Shown: piece after piece, positions 62,178 through 64,000 of the stretch
Layout of the letters: the number at the start of each line of letters is the position of its first letter
Numbering within the stretch: position 1 is the stretch's first letter
NCBI GenBank assembly: GCA_947178125.1
Contig: CAMWXB010000009.1
Coordinates: 29,580 to 93,579 of the forward strand
Source: an uncultured Lachnospiraceae bacterium
GTDB lineage: Bacteria > Bacillota > Clostridia > Lachnospirales > Lachnospiraceae
DNA: 64,000 nt
Direction: 5' to 3'
Position numbers and translations under genes: made by a program
Notes under the pieces: generated by a model
Seen by the model: only the letters and a program-made list of their open reading frames with translations
The model's database searches: none
What the model was told of the DNA's origin: nothing

Positions 62178-62299
62178 AGAAGTTCTAAAAGGCCAACACA
62201 CCTGACGGTGTGGCGCCAATGGGCGTTTCGCTAAGAACTTCTACGGTTCGCGTTGCGAACCTTCCTCACACGAAAGAACGCCTGAAAAGCGGCGTTCTT
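62178..62299 (+). promoter_or_regulatory. Type III three-hairpin element, copy D
   Basis: AGAAGTTCT (62178-62186) pairs with AGAACTTCT (62234-62242) around a CACACC/GGTGTG hairpin. Then comes GGTTCGC-GTT-GCGAACC (62245-62261) and AAGAACGCC/GGCGTTCTT (62274-62299). It is followed by CCAACAG and, 50 bases later, the response-regulator start. The remainder of 62019-62177 holds the gntR promoter and a weak TATGAT for rightward transcription. Confidence 0.65.
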
Positions 62300-62353
62300 C
62301 CAACAGATTTGATAGGGAAACAGTGTCCGTTGAAGCGGATGAGGGGTGTTATG

Positions 62354-63022
62354 ATGAAAATATTGATTGTAGAAGATGACGCGGGATTGAGCCGTGGAAT
62401 TTCTTTTGCTTTTGAGCAGGATGGCTGGGAGGTATGTACGGCGCAGACAATCAAAGACGGTTATATGCTTTTGGAAAAGGAAAAGCCGGATGCGCTCATA
62501 CTGGATTTGAATCTGCCAGACGGGGACGGTATTGATTTCTGCAAAAAGGTAAGGAGCCGTTTCGACATTCCGATCTTGATGCTGACGGCGCGCGATCTGG
62601 AAGTGGATGAAATCATGGGACTGACCAGCGGGGCGGATGATTATATGACGAAACCTTTTTCCGTTTCTGTCCTGAAAATTCGAGTGCAGAATATTCTGAA
62701 CCGAAGACAGGAAAAGTCCGGAACCGATACGCTTCTGCGTTCCGGGGAATTGTCGCTGGATACGAAAACACTCCATGCTTTTCGGGGAGAAGAAGAAATC
62801 GATCTGACGATGACAGAGTTTCGGCTTTTACAATATTTTCTGGAAAATAAAGGTCAGGTTCTCATGAAGGAACAGATTTTACAGCATATCTGGGATGCGG
62901 ACGGGAATTTTGTAGAAGAGAATACGCTTTCCGTCAATATCAGCCGGCTTCGTAAGAAACTGGGAGAGAACTGCATCCGCACGATTCAGGGAATGGGCTA
63001 TTTATGGGAGGACAAGGCATGA
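62354..63022 (+). CDS. OmpR/PhoB-type response regulator
   Basis: 222 residues. The receiver has Glu7-Asp8-Asp9, the phosphorylation site Asp51 in LILDLNLPDGDG and Lys near residue 101 in YMTKPFS. A winged-helix DNA-binding domain (about 125-220) follows, with LTMTEFRLLQYFLEN and NTLSVNISRLRKKL. Start 62354 is five bases after the GAGGGGTG site; ATG 62351 is an alternative. Its stop overlaps the kinase start (ATGA). The kinase partner and short sensor suggest cell-envelope stress sensing. Confidence 0.94.
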   Translation: MKILIVEDDAGLSRGISFAFEQDGWEVCTAQTIKDGYMLLEKEKPDALILDLNLPDGDGIDFCKKVRSRFDIPILMLTARDLEVDEIMGLTSGADDYMTKPFSVSVLKIRVQNILNRRQEKSGTDTLLRSGELSLDTKTLHAFRGEEEIDLTMTEFRLLQYFLENKGQVLMKEQILQHIWDADGNFVEENTLSVNISRLRKKLGENCIRTIQGMGYLWEDKA

Positions 63023-63951
63023 ATGCGGAAGCGCTTGTCTGGATATTCGGAATCGGATTGCTGTTGTGTATGTTGCTGCTGGTTTTTGTTGTTATTTATT
63101 TTTTAAAAGAATGGAAAATACTGGAAAGCATCCTGGAAAATTTTCAAAGCGGGAACATCGAGGGTGTGCGCATACATGAATTATATGAGACGCGGGAGTC
63201 TAAAATGGTCGCAAAGCTCATTCAGATTCTGGGCAGCGCACGGTTTAAAGAAGAACGGGCCATGGAAGAGAAAGACCAGGTTATGGAATTGATTTCGGAC
63301 CTGTCCCATCAGTTAAAGACGCCTTTAGCCAATATCGTCATGAATATGGAGCTTCTGCGGGGCGATACGCTGACAGAAGTGCAGCAAAAAGAATTTCTGG
63401 AGCATACCGAAACACAGGTCGAAAAAATGCAGTGGCTGATGAACAGTCTCCTGAAAGCGTCCCAGCTGGAAAACGGCATGATTCAGTTTCAGGCGGAAAA
63501 TACTGGAATCAAAGCTACGATTGCAAAAGCGGTAGGCTCCGTATACGCGCAGGCTTCTGCGAAACAGATACAGTTGTCCGTAGAAGAATTTCAGGATTTC
63601 GAACTTTATCATAATCCTAAGTGGACGGCGGAAGCGATGACAAATATTCTGGAAAATGCAGTCAAGTATTCGCCAAAGAGCAGTTCGGTAGAAATTGCGA
63701 TTCTCAGAATGGATATCTATACGAGAATTACCATTTCGGATGAAGGAATCGGCATCCCGGAGAATGAGTATCATCGTATCTTCCAGCGTTTTTATCGTGG
63801 AAAGGCGGTGGAGCAGCAGGAGGGAAGCGGTCTCGGATTATATCTCGCCCAGCTTATTTTACAGCATGAAAAAGGTTATATCACCGTATCTTCCAAGCCG
63901 GGACAGGGAAGCAGTTTTCATGTTTTTCTATTGAATAAATGCAGGAAGTAA
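63019..63951 (+). CDS. Sensor histidine kinase with a short membrane anchor
   Basis: 310 residues. One membrane segment (about 5-30) is followed directly by a cytoplasmic linker, the HisKA domain with His97 in LSDLSHQLKTPLANI-like text (SHQLKTP) and the ATPase domain (NILENAVKYS, DEGIGIPENEY, GSGLGLYLAQ). There is no outside sensor domain, so it may depend on a partner such as an ABC transporter, as in BceS-like systems. ATG 63019 has GGGAGG at seven bases; ATG 63004 would include that SD. Confidence 0.93.
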   Translation: MNAEALVWIFGIGLLLCMLLLVFVVIYFLKEWKILESILENFQSGNIEGVRIHELYETRESKMVAKLIQILGSARFKEERAMEEKDQVMELISDLSHQLKTPLANIVMNMELLRGDTLTEVQQKEFLEHTETQVEKMQWLMNSLLKASQLENGMIQFQAENTGIKATIAKAVGSVYAQASAKQIQLSVEEFQDFELYHNPKWTAEAMTNILENAVKYSPKSSSVEIAILRMDIYTRITISDEGIGIPENEYHRIFQRFYRGKAVEQQEGSGLGLYLAQLILQHEKGYITVSSKPGQGSSFHVFLLNKCRK

Positions 63952-64000
63952 ATGATTTAGGTAACAGTTCAGCCGCCGGACAGGACGGTGTATGGTTCCT
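63952..64000. other. End of window
   Basis: 49 bases after the kinase stop. No start codon with SD, terminator or other structure is evident. Confidence 0.4.

Overview
The window is a chromosomal segment spanning the replication origin of a low-GC Firmicute, most likely a member of the Lachnospiraceae (Clostridia). The evidence is the gene order rpmH-rnpA-yidD-yidC-jag-mnmE-mnmG-rsmG on one strand facing dnaA-dnaN-S4-recF-gyrB-gyrA on the other, the DUF3881 and DUF4446 proteins, abundant TTG and GTG starts, and AGAAAGG-type ribosome binding sites. No phage, insertion sequence or CRISPR array was found; this is mostly core chromosome with several accessory modules.

Layout. 1-7.5 kb: the end of a family 3 glycosidase, tRNA-Pro, thioredoxin, trmB, a D,D-carboxypeptidase, and an operon of a large hybrid histidine kinase, a 32-codon ORF and a DEDDh exonuclease. 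7.4-13.3 kb: parA-parB-DUF4446-HD-GYP-serS-DUF3881-tRNA-Arg, with two parS sites upstream of parA. 13.4-15.9 kb: a two-component pair and an alpha/beta hydrolase lying between parA and rsmG. 15.9-23 kb: the rpmH-to-rsmG block reading leftward. 23.0-23.5 kb: the dnaA-side origin with a cluster of DnaA boxes. 23.5-32.2 kb: dnaA to gyrA reading rightward, closed by a terminator.

32-42.5 kb holds a membrane protein, a phosphoesterase and an ABC-class ATPase, then an XRE membrane regulator, a flavin reductase-rubredoxin fusion, a MATE exporter, a CofE-like ligase and a DUF4173/HTH/DUF2975 group. 42.6-47.3 kb is an ECF sigma factor operon ending in an ABC transporter with two tandemly duplicated permeases. 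47.3-53.4 kb has CotH, exonuclease III, and an MBOAT/SGNH acyltransferase pair with a divergent lipoprotein. 53.4-58.2 kb has a feoA-feoA-feoB iron operon with a DtxR-like operator and an HD-GYP/PilZ pair. 58.3-64 kb has pgi, a GntR-controlled ABC exporter and a two-component system cut off near the window end.

The most unusual feature is a set of modular hairpin leaders placed immediately before ribosome binding sites of unrelated genes. Three types are seen: (I) a double-hairpin leader ending in a CAGGYTGAGAAAGG-like SD and an NTGGTWAT box, before rsmG, gyrB, gyrA, a MATE gene, an XRE gene, a PilZ gene and others; (II) a GTCTGC/GCAGAC hairpin followed by a short SD; (III) a three-hairpin element present twice, in opposite orientation, flanking a gntR gene, with compensatory base changes. 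I know of no description of these families, but novelty was not tested here.
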